Origin: Actinoallomurus soli
Lineage (GTDB): Bacteria > Actinomycetota > Actinomycetes > Streptosporangiales > Streptosporangiaceae
Direction: 5' to 3'
DNA: 64,000 bases
NCBI RefSeq assembly: GCF_024055715.1
Contig: NZ_JAMXMV010000034.1
Location: 1-64,000 of the forward strand
The notes beneath the pieces were generated by a model, which saw only the letters and a list, made by a program, of their open reading frames with translations, did not search any database and had not been told where the DNA came from. The first letter of the stretch is position 1; each line of letters starts with the position of its first letter. This document shows, in pieces, positions 8,251-16,250 of the stretch. The translations under genes and the position numbers were made by a program.

Positions 8251-9654
8251 TCAGTGGTGAAAGCTCATCGCGTTCTCGCGGCCGTAGATCGGCTCCGCCT
8301 GAGCGTCGAGTTCCGGCAGCAGGCCGCGCAGGTCCTCGACCAGCCGGTCGGCCAGGTCGCGGGAGAACCCATTGCGGCAGACGATCCGCAGCACCGCCAG
8401 GTCCTCGCGGTTCGCCGGGAACGTGTAGGCGGGAACGAGCCAGCCGAACTCCCGCAGCCGCCGGGACACGTCGAAGACGTTGAAGCGGGTGATGTCGTCG
8501 GCGGTCGTGAACGCGAAGACCGGCAATTGGTCTCCGCGGGTCAGCAGCCGGAAACAGCCGAGTCCCTCGATCTGGTCGGCAAGGGACGTCGCCACTTCCC
8601 GGGTGGCCCCCTGCACCGCGGCGAAGCCCTCGTGGCCGAGCCGCAGGAAGTTGTAGTACTGCGCGATCACCTGAGAGCCGGGCCGGGAGAAGTTGAGAGT
8701 GAATGTCGGCACGTCACCGCCCAGGTAGTTCACCCGCTCGACCAGATCGTCGGGCAACGCCTGCCGATCCCGCCACAACACCCACCCGACGCCCGGATAG
8801 ACCAGCCCGTACTTGTGTCCCGAGGTGTTGATCGAAGCGACCCGTGACAGCCGGAAGTCCCACTCGAGCTCCGGCTCCAGGAAGGGCGCGATCATGCCGC
8901 CGCCCGCCGCGTCAACGTGCACGGGCACCTGCAGGCCGGTGCGCGCCTGCAGCCCGTCGAGCGCCTCGCAGATCTCGGCGACCGGCTCGTAGCTGCCGTC
9001 CATCGTCGACCCGAGGATGGTGACGACGCCGATCGTGTTCTCGTCGCACGCCTCGGCGGCCTGCTCCGGGCCGAGGTGGAACCGCTCACCCTCCATGGGC
9101 ACAAGGCGTGCCTCCACCTCGAAGTAGTTGCAGAACTTCTGCCAGCACACCTGGGCGTTGACGCCCATCACCAGGTTCGGGCGGGTGCCGTGGGAGTAGC
9201 GCTCGGCGTTGCGGTGGATCCAGCGGCGCTTGAGCGCCATCGCGCCGAGCATGCACGCCTCGCTGGACCCGATGGTGGAGGTGCCGACGCGAGCGTCGGG
9301 ATCCGGGGCGTTCCACAGATGGCTCAGTATCGAGACGCACCGCTCTTCCAGCTGGGCGGTCGCGGGGTACTCGTCCCTGTCGATCAGGTTCCGGTCGGCG
9401 GTGTCGCCCATGAGGGCGTGCCCCTCCGGCTCCATCCAGGTGGTCACGAAGGTGGCCAGGTTGAGCCGCGGATTCCCGTCGAGCATCAACTCGTCGCGGA
9501 TCAGCCGAGCCGCCGTCGCCGGCGCCATCGGCCTCTCGGGCAGCCGGTGCCGGGGCAGGACCGCCGTGACACCGGAAACCGGATCGGCCTCCCCGAACAG
9601 GGGGTTCACCCATATGGACGCCTGCCGGGTCTTCCCGTCACTCTGTGACGCCAC
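8251..9654 (-). CDS. gadB: Glutamate decarboxylase
   Basis: A 467-residue PLP-dependent enzyme converting glutamate to GABA and CO2 while consuming a proton; cytoplasmic. The GTG at 9654 is chosen because GGAGGA lies six bases upstream and the length then matches the family. Visible family blocks include NPLFGEAD near the start, a VHVDAAGGG segment with the Asp that contacts the PLP ring nitrogen, and INTSGHKYGLVYPG, which holds the Schiff-base lysine. The C-terminus ends in a short tail with His-His, reminiscent of the pH-responsive tail of bacterial GadB. I see no adjacent glutamate/GABA antiporter or GABA transaminase, so it stands alone. Confidence 0.92.
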   Translation of the reverse strand: MASQSDGKTRQASIWVNPLFGEADPVSGVTAVLPRHRLPERPMAPATAARLIRDELMLDGNPRLNLATFVTTWMEPEGHALMGDTADRNLIDRDEYPATAQLEERCVSILSHLWNAPDPDARVGTSTIGSSEACMLGAMALKRRWIHRNAERYSHGTRPNLVMGVNAQVCWQKFCNYFEVEARLVPMEGERFHLGPEQAAEACDENTIGVVTILGSTMDGSYEPVAEICEALDGLQARTGLQVPVHVDAAGGGMIAPFLEPELEWDFRLSRVASINTSGHKYGLVYPGVGWVLWRDRQALPDDLVERVNYLGGDVPTFTLNFSRPGSQVIAQYYNFLRLGHEGFAAVQGATREVATSLADQIEGLGCFRLLTRGDQLPVFAFTTADDITRFNVFDVSRRLREFGWLVPAYTFPANREDLAVLRIVCRNGFSRDLADRLVEDLRGLLPELDAQAEPIYGRENAMSFHH

Positions 9655-9892
9655 CTTCGCTCCTCCCCCGCACCCACCGCGAGCCAGTCTCGCAGGCGGT
9701 CGCCCTAGGCCGGGCAGGCGGCGGCTAAAGGCCACTTATGAACGGTTCCACGACGGGGGAAGCGAGACGTCCGCCCACGTCGCAGCCCTCGCCCGGGTGG
9801 GGCCTGGCGTCCGTCGCGATTCCCGGAACCGGGAGAATGGAAAGGCAGCAGGCCGAAATCAGCCCGTGACAGGGCGGGAGGCGACTCCTTCG

Positions 9893-10822
9893 ATGATCAT
9901 CGAGCTCGCGAACGCCGACACCCGTAAGATCCAGGCCGCGCTCACCACCACCCGGCACAGGATGGGCGGCGTGGCCACCGGCAAGGTCCTGACGTTGGTC
10001 ATCGTCACGAATGAGGCGGCCCAGTACGACGCGGTGCGCGCGTCGACCCAGGCGGCCCGTGAGAACCCGTGCCGGATCCTGGGTGTCATCCCGCGCGACA
10101 CCGCGGAGGAGGCCCGGCTCGACGCCGAGGTGCGCCTGGGCGAGACGGGCCCGGGTGAGACCGTACTGCTGCGCTTGTACGGCGAGGTCGCCGAGCACGC
10201 CGACTCGGTCGTGCTGCCCTTGCTCGTGCCTGACACGCCGGTCGTCATCTGGTGGCCGGGCACACCGCCCGAGCGGCCGAGCGGCGACCCGCTCGGAGCC
10301 ATGGCCCAGCGCCGGGTCACCGACGCGGCCAGCGGCCTGGATCCGCTGGACACGCTCAGGCGGCTCGCGGAGGCGTACTCCCCCGGCGACACCGACCTCG
10401 CCTGGACGCGCATCACACCGTGGCGGTCGCTGCTGGCGGCGATACTCGACCGGCCGCCCGACACCGACATCACGGCCGCCGAGGTCAAGGCAGAACCCAA
10501 CAATCCGAGCGCCGAGCTGCTCGGCGGCTGGCTCGCCGCACGCCTGTCCGTGCCCTGCGAGGTGCGCTCGACTTGCGGGCCCGGCATCACCGCCGTACGG
10601 CTGTCCACCAGGTTCGGTCAGATCGCGGTGACCCGCCCGGACGGCAGGGTCGCGACCCTGTCCCGGCCCGATCAACCGGACCGCCAGGTCGCGCTGCACC
10701 GGCGTCCGACCGCCGAACTGATCGCCGAGGAACTCCGCCATCTCGACCCCGACAACGCGTATAAGGAGGCGGTGACCCGGTGCGCGAAGGGCGAGTGCGG
10801 CCCCGATCGCATGACCTTCTGA
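9893..10822 (+). CDS. opcA: OpcA family glucose-6-phosphate dehydrogenase assembly protein
   Basis: A 309-residue cytoplasmic protein of the OpcA family, which assists and allosterically activates glucose-6-phosphate dehydrogenase in cyanobacteria and actinobacteria. The conserved core (LTLVIVTNE, NPCRILGVIPRD, LPLLVPDTPVVIWWPG, LAWTRITPWRSLLA) is intact. The start ATG at 9893 begins the conserved sequence and has GGGAGG 11 bases upstream. In actinobacteria opcA normally sits between zwf and pgl; none of its partners is present here, so this may be an extra, orphan copy. Its stop codon touches a 13-bp tandem repeat. Confidence 0.88.
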   Translation: MIIELANADTRKIQAALTTTRHRMGGVATGKVLTLVIVTNEAAQYDAVRASTQAARENPCRILGVIPRDTAEEARLDAEVRLGETGPGETVLLRLYGEVAEHADSVVLPLLVPDTPVVIWWPGTPPERPSGDPLGAMAQRRVTDAASGLDPLDTLRRLAEAYSPGDTDLAWTRITPWRSLLAAILDRPPDTDITAAEVKAEPNNPSAELLGGWLAARLSVPCEVRSTCGPGITAVRLSTRFGQIAVTRPDGRVATLSRPDQPDRQVALHRRPTAELIAEELRHLDPDNAYKEAVTRCAKGECGPDRMTF

Positions 10823-10885
10823 GGCCGGGCGGTGAGGCCGGGCGGTGAGGCCGGGCGGTGAGGCCGGGCGGTGAGGCCGGGCGGT
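10821..10885. repeat. Five tandem copies of a 13-bp repeat
   Basis: The unit GAGGCCGGGCGGT is repeated five times without a mismatch, followed by a partial sixth unit. The array begins inside the opcA stop codon and lies between opcA and the convergent GH54 gene. No hairpin is evident; it looks like slipped-strand expansion in a convergent intergenic gap. Confidence 0.95.
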
Positions 10886-10927
10886 GAGGCCCGCCGGACC
10901 GGCGGACCTCACCTGACGAGACCGGTG

Positions 10928-12772
10928 TCACCCGAGGGCGAACTTCTGCGCGGCGGAGCCGTTGCAGTCATAGATCTGCAGCCGCGTGCCGTTCGCCGTG
11001 GAACCGCTCGGCGAGTCGAGGCAGCGGCCGGACTGCGGATTGCGCAGCGAACCGTCCGCCTGCTGCTGCCAGACCTGACCGCCCACGCCGTTGCAGTCCC
11101 ACAACTCGACCTGCGTGCCGTTCGCGGTCCCGTTGCCGTTGATGTCGAGGCAGCGGCCGAGGGTGCGCAGAGCACCGTTGGACAGGTGCACCCAGTGCTG
11201 GTCCTCGGCGTACGACTGGCAGTCCCAGAGGTTGACCGCCGTGCCGTTGGCGCCCGTGTCGTCGCCGAGGACGTCGGCGCACTTGCCGCCCGGCCCGACG
11301 ATCGCGCCGCCGCCGTTCACCGCGAACTTCTGCGCCGCGGAGCCGTTGCAGTCATAGATCTGCAGCCGTGTCCCGTTCGCCGTGGAACCGCTCGGCGAGT
11401 CGAGGCAGCGCCCGGACTGCGGATTGCGCAGCGAACCGTCCGCCTGCTGCACCCAGACCTGCGCGCCGCCGCCGTTGCAGTCCCACAATTGCACCTGCGT
11501 GCCGTTCGCGGTCCCATTGCCGGTGACGTCGAGGCAGCGGCCGAGGGTGCGCAGCGAGTCGTCGGCGAAGTGCTCCCAGTGCTGGTCCTCGGCGTACGAC
11601 TGGCAGTCCCAGAGGTTGACGCCGGTGCCGTTCGTGCCGGTGTCGTCGCCGATGACGTCGACGCACTTGCCGCCCGGACCGGTGATCGTTCCCTGCGGAC
11701 CGTTCGGGACGTTCGTCTGGCCGGAGTAACCGACCGAGACGATGTTCGCCTGCACGGCGTTGTCGGCGGCGTCGGTCGGGTAACCGGAGGTCATCACGCC
11801 TTCGAAGAAGGTGCCCATGTTCCAGTTGCTGTTGTCCCCGCCCGTGCCCAGGATGATCGAACCCTCCTGGTGCATCGGGATGTAGCCGCCGCGGTTCGGC
11901 AGTGCGCCGTTCCACCAGGTGCTCAGGCCGCCGGACTGCGCGTTGCCGCCCTTGAGGGCGTACGTCGTCTGGCCGTTGTTCTTCAGCAGCGCCGTGACGT
12001 AGGTGCTGTTGTTGCCGAGGTTCGCGGTGTTGGAGCCGTCGGCGCCCTGGAACATCCCGTTCTCCAGGTCCGCCTCCACCCACGGCCCCGAGCCCGTGCA
12101 CGGCGCGAAGTAACACGTCGTCGCGATGCTGACGGCGTCCATGTGGCCGTTGCCGGTGTCGGACGGGACCGCTTCGGCGTTGCCGTAGTCGAAGCAGCAC
12201 GCGGATCCGACGTGCGTGCCGCTGGCCACCATGTACATCCCCTCGGGCTGGCCGTTCTGCGCCACGCCGGACCCGACGGCGTGCCGGTAGCCGTGCTGCG
12301 GGGAGATCCAGACGCCGTACACCTTGTGGCCGCCGGCGGTGACCTCGATCTCGCTCGCGTCCGCGGGCGAGTCGGCGCCGGTGCCCGCCGTGCCCGCCGG
12401 GGACGGGGTCAGGTCGTTGTGGCGCGACGTCTGGTCGTAGATCTTCGTGATGCTGCAGGTCGTGCCGTTGCAGAACGCGTCGTGATCGGCGGCGTTCGCG
12501 TAGCCGCCCGCCGCCAGCACGCCCACGTCGTGCGTGGCGTGGTCGGAGGCGCGGGTGAGCTGGTAGAGGGGGCCCGAGTACCCGGCGAACAGGGCGCGCA
12601 CGGTGCTGTGCGCGGCGACGCAGGGCGTGCCGGCGGCACCGTAGATGTCGCACGGCAGGGAGGTGGCGGCCTGCGCCGTACCGGTCAGGCCGGCCAGGCC
12701 GAAGAGGAGGACGATGATCGCGCCGATGGACCACAGGACGCGCCGACCGAGGGCGGGGCGATGTCTGCGCAT
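10928..12772 (-). CDS. Secreted GH54 alpha-L-arabinofuranosidase with two CBM13 lectin domains
   Basis: A 614-residue secreted enzyme removing arabinofuranose side chains from hemicellulose or arabinan. After a signal peptide (cleavage near TAQAA, residue 36), the GH54 catalytic domain (about 38-355) shows the hallmarks of Aspergillus AbfB: a vicinal cysteine pair C192-C193 in ACCFDYGN, a nucleophile candidate E237 in DLENG, and an acid/base candidate D313 in GGDNSN. The 44 and 120 residue spacings from C193 equal those I recall for the fungal enzyme. Two ricin-B/CBM13 beta-trefoils follow in place of the fungal arabinose-binding domain. GGAG lies nine bases before the ATG. The DNA of the two trefoils is nearly identical in stretches. 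Confidence 0.92.
   Translation of the reverse strand: MRRHRPALGRRVLWSIGAIIVLLFGLAGLTGTAQAATSLPCDIYGAAGTPCVAAHSTVRALFAGYSGPLYQLTRASDHATHDVGVLAAGGYANAADHDAFCNGTTCSITKIYDQTSRHNDLTPSPAGTAGTGADSPADASEIEVTAGGHKVYGVWISPQHGYRHAVGSGVAQNGQPEGMYMVASGTHVGSACCFDYGNAEAVPSDTGNGHMDAVSIATTCYFAPCTGSGPWVEADLENGMFQGADGSNTANLGNNSTYVTALLKNNGQTTYALKGGNAQSGGLSTWWNGALPNRGGYIPMHQEGSIILGTGGDNSNWNMGTFFEGVMTSGYPTDAADNAVQANIVSVGYSGQTNVPNGPQGTITGPGGKCVDVIGDDTGTNGTGVNLWDCQSYAEDQHWEHFADDSLRTLGRCLDVTGNGTANGTQVQLWDCNGGGAQVWVQQADGSLRNPQSGRCLDSPSGSTANGTRLQIYDCNGSAAQKFAVNGGGAIVGPGGKCADVLGDDTGANGTAVNLWDCQSYAEDQHWVHLSNGALRTLGRCLDINGNGTANGTQVELWDCNGVGGQVWQQQADGSLRNPQSGRCLDSPSGSTANGTRLQIYDCNGSAAQKFALG
10930..11697. repeat. 384-bp direct duplication encoding the two CBM13 domains
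   Basis: The last 768 bp of the GH54 gene consist of two in-frame copies offset by 384 bp (128 codons). Long stretches, for example around 10941-11065 and 11325-11449, differ by only a few bases, including silent sites, which suggests a recent duplication or gene conversion. Confidence 0.85.
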
Positions 12773-12861
12773 AGCGACGGCTCCAGAAGGCGAAGGAGAG
12801 CGACTCGTCTGCGGTGCCGGCGCGGCAGACTCACTGGCGGGGACATCTAGATGTTGACGTG

Positions 12862-12890
12862 ACAGTAAGCAGTCTGGTCGATCGCGTCAA
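12862..12890 (-). promoter_or_regulatory. Sigma-70-type promoter of the GH54 gene
   Basis: On the minus strand TTGACG (12885-12890) and TACTGT (12862-12867) are separated by exactly 17 bp, a strong housekeeping-type promoter match. It would give a leader of roughly 80 bases before the GH54 start at 12772. Confidence 0.7.
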
Positions 12891-12922
12891 TACATTGGCG
12901 AGCTTGTGGAATTGGCCTGCCG

Positions 12923-13696
12923 TCATTGTTGGATTTCGTGGAATTCTTGCGCTCCGACGACGCCGCCGGAGGGCTCAGCGGCGGTCTCGCGCACGAGTGC
13001 GGCGAAGTTGGCGGCGAGGCGTTTCGCGTTCCGCGCCGACTGCGGCTCGGCCTGCTCGGCCTCGGCGCGGAGCGCCCGCAGGTCCAACCCCGCCTCGGCC
13101 AGAGCCGCCTCGTCCCAGCGGTCGAGGCGGTCGGCGCCGGCCTCCGGATGGAACTGCACGCCCCACGCGCACTCCCCCACGCGGAACGCCTGCACCGGGC
13201 AGGCCTCGCTCTCGGCGAGGCGTACGACGCCCGGCGGAAGCTCGGTGATCTGGTCCCGGTGGTTCTGGATGAAGCGGAGTTCCCCGGACAACCCGGCGAA
13301 CAGCGGATCGGTTCCGGCCTCACGGCGCAGCGAGACCGGGCAGGACCCGCGCTCGGGCCGTCCGTGGTTCCCGCGCACCGTGCCGCCGACCGCGGCCGCG
13401 AGCACCTGGGCGCCCAGGCAGATGCCCAGCAGCGGAACACCATTGGCCACCGCGCGCCGGGTGAGCTCCCACTCCACCGGCAGCCACGGGGCGCGCCGGT
13501 CGTCGTCGGGCAGGAAGCCGCCGCCGAGCAGGACGACCGCGTCGAAGTCCTCCGGCGTGGCGGGGGTCGCGGCGCCGGGGACCACCTCCACCTGAAGGCC
13601 CATCTCCTCCCACCATGGCAGCAATCGCCCGATCCCGCTGCCCTCCGAGTTCTGGACGGCGAGGACACGAGGAGCCCGAAGAGACGAAGAAGTCAC
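12923..13696 (-). CDS. Class I glutamine amidotransferase (GMP synthase-like)
   Basis: A 257-residue cytoplasmic protein with a complete class I amidotransferase triad: the nucleophile Cys in LGICLGAQ, and His and Glu in WGVQFHPE. The oxyanion-loop block VLLGGGF is also visible. It lacks a synthetase domain, so like many stand-alone homologs it may act on gamma-glutamyl amides or supply ammonia to an unidentified partner. It is divergent from the agmatinase gene across 217 bp, so a link to polyamine or guanidino-compound breakdown is possible (gamma-glutamyl-polyamine hydrolases belong to this fold) but unproven. Confidence 0.82.
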   Translation of the reverse strand: MTSSSLRAPRVLAVQNSEGSGIGRLLPWWEEMGLQVEVVPGAATPATPEDFDAVVLLGGGFLPDDDRRAPWLPVEWELTRRAVANGVPLLGICLGAQVLAAAVGGTVRGNHGRPERGSCPVSLRREAGTDPLFAGLSGELRFIQNHRDQITELPPGVVRLAESEACPVQAFRVGECAWGVQFHPEAGADRLDRWDEAALAEAGLDLRALRAEAEQAEPQSARNAKRLAANFAALVRETAAEPSGGVVGAQEFHEIQQ

Positions 13697-13913
13697 CGGT
13701 GAACGGTATCGATCTCACTGGGACGGCGTCGCACCGCCCGGGATCGGTTCACCCGTGTACGCCACCGACCCGCTTGCCGACGCGCCACGCACCCAATACC
13801 ATCCGGATCCGTTGCCTACGAGGTCAGCGGGAACCGAATCCGCACGTTCCAGCGTCCTGCCGCACCGAAACAGTAGACGCCGACGCCGACCGCACGGCAG
13901 TGGAGGAATCACA

Positions 13914-14972
13914 GTGAGCCGCTACGGTCAGATGTTCGGTCCCGACATCACCTTCCTCGGCGTGGACCGCTGTGACCTGAACGATCTCCCCGGCGACGCG
14001 GACGTGGTCATCCTGGGCGCGCCCTTCGACGGCGGCACCTCGCACCGGCCCGGAGCACGCTTCGGGCCCAATGCCATCCGCCAAGCCTGCTATCTGCCGC
14101 ACGACGGCTCCCGCCCCAGCCTCGCGATGCGGGTCGACGCCCTGCAGGACCTGCGCGTGCTGGACGCCGGTGACGTCGAGACCTACGCCGGCGACATCGA
14201 GGGCAGCCTGCGCGCCATCGAGGACGCCGTCGCCCGCATCGCCGCCTCCGGCGCGATTCCCATCGTGCTCGGCGGCGACCACACCGTGGCGCTGCCGGAC
14301 GCCACCGGCGTGGCCCGCCACCACGGCTTCGGCCGCGTCTCCATGCTCCACTTCGACGCCCACGCCGACACCGGGCACATCGAGTTCGGCCACCTGTACG
14401 GCCACGGGCAGCCCATGCGGCGCCTCATCGAGTCCGGCGCCATCCGGGGCGATCGCTTCCTGCAGATCGGCCTGCGCGGCTACTGGCCGGGTCCGGACAT
14501 CCTGGACTGGATGGCCGACCGGCGCATGCGCTCGTACGAGATGACCGAGATCGTGACCAGGGGCCTGAACGAGTGCCTCACCGAGGCGTACGGCATCGCC
14601 CTCGACGACTGCGACGGCGTCTACCTCTCCGTGGACATCGACGTCTGCGACCCCGGCCACGCCCCCGGCACCGGCACGCCCGAGCCCGGCGGCCTGTCGG
14701 CGCGCCAGCTCCTCGACGCGGTCCGCCGCACCTGCTACGAGCTGCCCGTCGTCGGGCTCGAGGTCGTCGAGGTGGCCCCGCCGTACGACCACGCCGACAT
14801 CACCGCCTACCTCGGCAACCGGGTGGTCCTGGAGGCGCTCTCGGCGATGGCCCGGCGCCGCAGGGACGCCACCGACGGCACCCGCTGGGACCCGGCCGAG
14901 CCTCTGCTCGCGAACCGCCGTCCGAGCCGGTCCGCGAACCCCGGCGACGCCACCGAACCGGCGGCCCCGTGA
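13914..14972 (+). CDS. speB: Agmatinase family ureohydrolase
   Basis: A 352-residue Mn-dependent hydrolase cutting a guanidino group to urea. All metal-binding blocks are present: GGDHTVALP, HFDAHADTG, and SVDIDVCDPGHAPGTGTPEP. The GTG at 13914 has GGAGGA six bases upstream; an open frame continues further upstream but is not protein-like. Agmatine is the default substrate, but actinobacterial members also include guanidinobutyrase and guanidinopropionase, and sequence alone does not separate them. The divergent neighbour is a glutamine amidotransferase. Confidence 0.88.
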   Translation: MSRYGQMFGPDITFLGVDRCDLNDLPGDADVVILGAPFDGGTSHRPGARFGPNAIRQACYLPHDGSRPSLAMRVDALQDLRVLDAGDVETYAGDIEGSLRAIEDAVARIAASGAIPIVLGGDHTVALPDATGVARHHGFGRVSMLHFDAHADTGHIEFGHLYGHGQPMRRLIESGAIRGDRFLQIGLRGYWPGPDILDWMADRRMRSYEMTEIVTRGLNECLTEAYGIALDDCDGVYLSVDIDVCDPGHAPGTGTPEPGGLSARQLLDAVRRTCYELPVVGLEVVEVAPPYDHADITAYLGNRVVLEALSAMARRRRDATDGTRWDPAEPLLANRRPSRSANPGDATEPAAP

Positions 14973-14977
14973 TCGTA

Positions 14978-15009
14978 CGGCCGACGAAGAGCCGCTGAAC
15001 CTTCGGCCG
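14978..15009 (+). terminator. Stem-loop after agmatinase gene
   Basis: CGGCCGA pairs with TCGGCCG, with an inner AAG/CTT extension past a two-base bulge, starting six bases after the stop. There is no U-tract, as is common in actinomycetes. The remaining gap to 15269 holds an AT-rich island at about 15089-15130 that may include the lysozyme promoter. Confidence 0.5.
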
Positions 15010-15269
15010 GCCTCGCTCGCATCGCATTCCCGGTCGGACCGCCGTGACCGGGAGAGACGCGAGATCTCGCCAATTCGACTGCGCCAGTTGGGATAATTTT
15101 CCACTTTTTCGCGGGCGGCCGCGCAAGTTATCTACTAGGTGGGCACCCCGAGCCCGGAAGGAACGATCCCCGCCCCCCGATCCGCGGTCCCCCCGCCACC
15201 GCTACCGACAGCGCGAGCGTCCCCCGCGGAGTACACGGACAGTCCCCAGGCCCCTCCTTGGAGGATCAC

Positions 15270-16109
15270 GTGTCACCATTCAAGCGCTCCCCCCGTACGG
15301 CGCGTACGTCGTGTCTCACGGCGCTCTCCGCCGCCGTCGCCCTCTGCGGCGCGCTCTTCACCGGCGCGCAGACGGCCTCCGCCGCCCCGAACCCGATCAC
15401 CCATCCGGATCGCGACTGGCTGGGTTCCCAGGTCGCCAAGCACGAGCCCGGGTCGGGCCAGGCGATCATCCGGCCCAACGTCGCCCAGACCCCGGGCCTG
15501 GACGTCAGCGGGTGGCAGGGCAACGTCAACTGGTCCACCGTCGCCGCCAACGGCGCGAAGTTCGCCTACGTCAAGGCGACCGAGTCGACGAACTACACCA
15601 ACCCCTACTTCAGCCAGCAGTACACCGGCGCGTACTACGCCGGGATCGTGCACGGCGCCTACCACTTCGCGACGCCGAACACCTCCTCCGGCGCCGCCCA
15701 GGCCGACTACTTCGTCGCCCACGGCGGCGGCTGGTCCAGGGACGGCATGACGTTCCCCGGCATGCTCGACATGGAGTGGAACCCCTACGGCGCGGCCTGC
15801 TACGGGCTGTCGCCGTCCGGGATGGTCAACTGGATCCTCTCCTTCAGCAACGAGTACCACGCCAAGACCAGCCGCTGGCCGGTCATCTACACGGCGACGA
15901 GCTGGTGGAGCCAATGCACCGGCAACACCGGCGACTTCTCCTCCACCAACCCGCTGATGCTCGCCAACTACAACGGGTCCCCGGGCCCGATGCCGTACAA
16001 CTGGGGCTACCAGACCATCTGGCAGTTCGCCGACAGCGGCACCTTCCCCGGCGACCAGGACTACTTCAACGGCGACATCACGCGCGTCAAGGCACTCGCC
16101 AACGGCTGA
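15270..16109 (+). CDS. Secreted GH25 lysozyme (N-acetylmuramidase)
   Basis: A 279-residue secreted peptidoglycan hydrolase. The GTG at 15270 has GGAGGA at good spacing and starts a classical signal peptide ending near ASAAP (residue 40). The GH25 TIM-barrel begins with GLDVSGWQG (D78) and carries the catalytic Asp-x-Glu in GMLDMEWNP (D167, E169), the arrangement seen in Cellosyl and lysozyme M1. No separate wall-binding domain is present. It is followed by a strong hairpin, and a GH3 enzyme gene lies downstream on the same strand; both could act on cell-wall sugars. Confidence 0.93.
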   Translation: MSPFKRSPRTARTSCLTALSAAVALCGALFTGAQTASAAPNPITHPDRDWLGSQVAKHEPGSGQAIIRPNVAQTPGLDVSGWQGNVNWSTVAANGAKFAYVKATESTNYTNPYFSQQYTGAYYAGIVHGAYHFATPNTSSGAAQADYFVAHGGGWSRDGMTFPGMLDMEWNPYGAACYGLSPSGMVNWILSFSNEYHAKTSRWPVIYTATSWWSQCTGNTGDFSSTNPLMLANYNGSPGPMPYNWGYQTIWQFADSGTFPGDQDYFNGDITRVKALANG

Positions 16110-16114
16110 GCGGG

Positions 16115-16152
16115 ACCGGGCCGGGCGCGTACGCGGACGCACCCGGCCCGGT
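16115..16152 (+). terminator. GC-rich hairpin terminator after the lysozyme gene
   Basis: ACCGGGCCGGG (16115-16125) and CCCGGCCCGGT (16142-16152) form a perfect 11-bp stem six bases after the lysozyme stop. No U-tract follows. Confidence 0.7.
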
Positions 16153-16206
16153 ACCCCGGCGTACGGCCGGATCCTCCCGGCGACCCCTCGGACAGGAAGG
16201 AAGGCA

Positions 16207-16241
16207 GCGCGCCCGGCCGTCACGGCGACTGCCGGGCGCGC
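16207..16241 (+). promoter_or_regulatory. Perfect hairpin between a purine-rich ribosome site and the GH3 start
   Basis: GCGCGCCCGGC (16207-16217) pairs perfectly with GCCGGGCGCGC (16231-16241). It lies between a Shine-Dalgarno-like GGACAGGAAGGAAGG (16190-16204) and the start codon at 16251. Folding would bring the purine tract to about 11 bases from the ATG. It could equally be a second terminator or a leader regulator. Confidence 0.5.
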
Positions 16242-16250
16242 GACCCCGAG

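Noticed and set aside
10821-10885. CRISPR-like array
   Set aside because: 13-bp units are directly abutting without spacers and no cas gene is present.
14973-15269. Possible c-di-AMP (ydaO-type) riboswitch before the secreted lysozyme
   Set aside because: I cannot find the conserved paired elements of that class; only a terminator-like stem and an AT-rich promoter-like island are visible.
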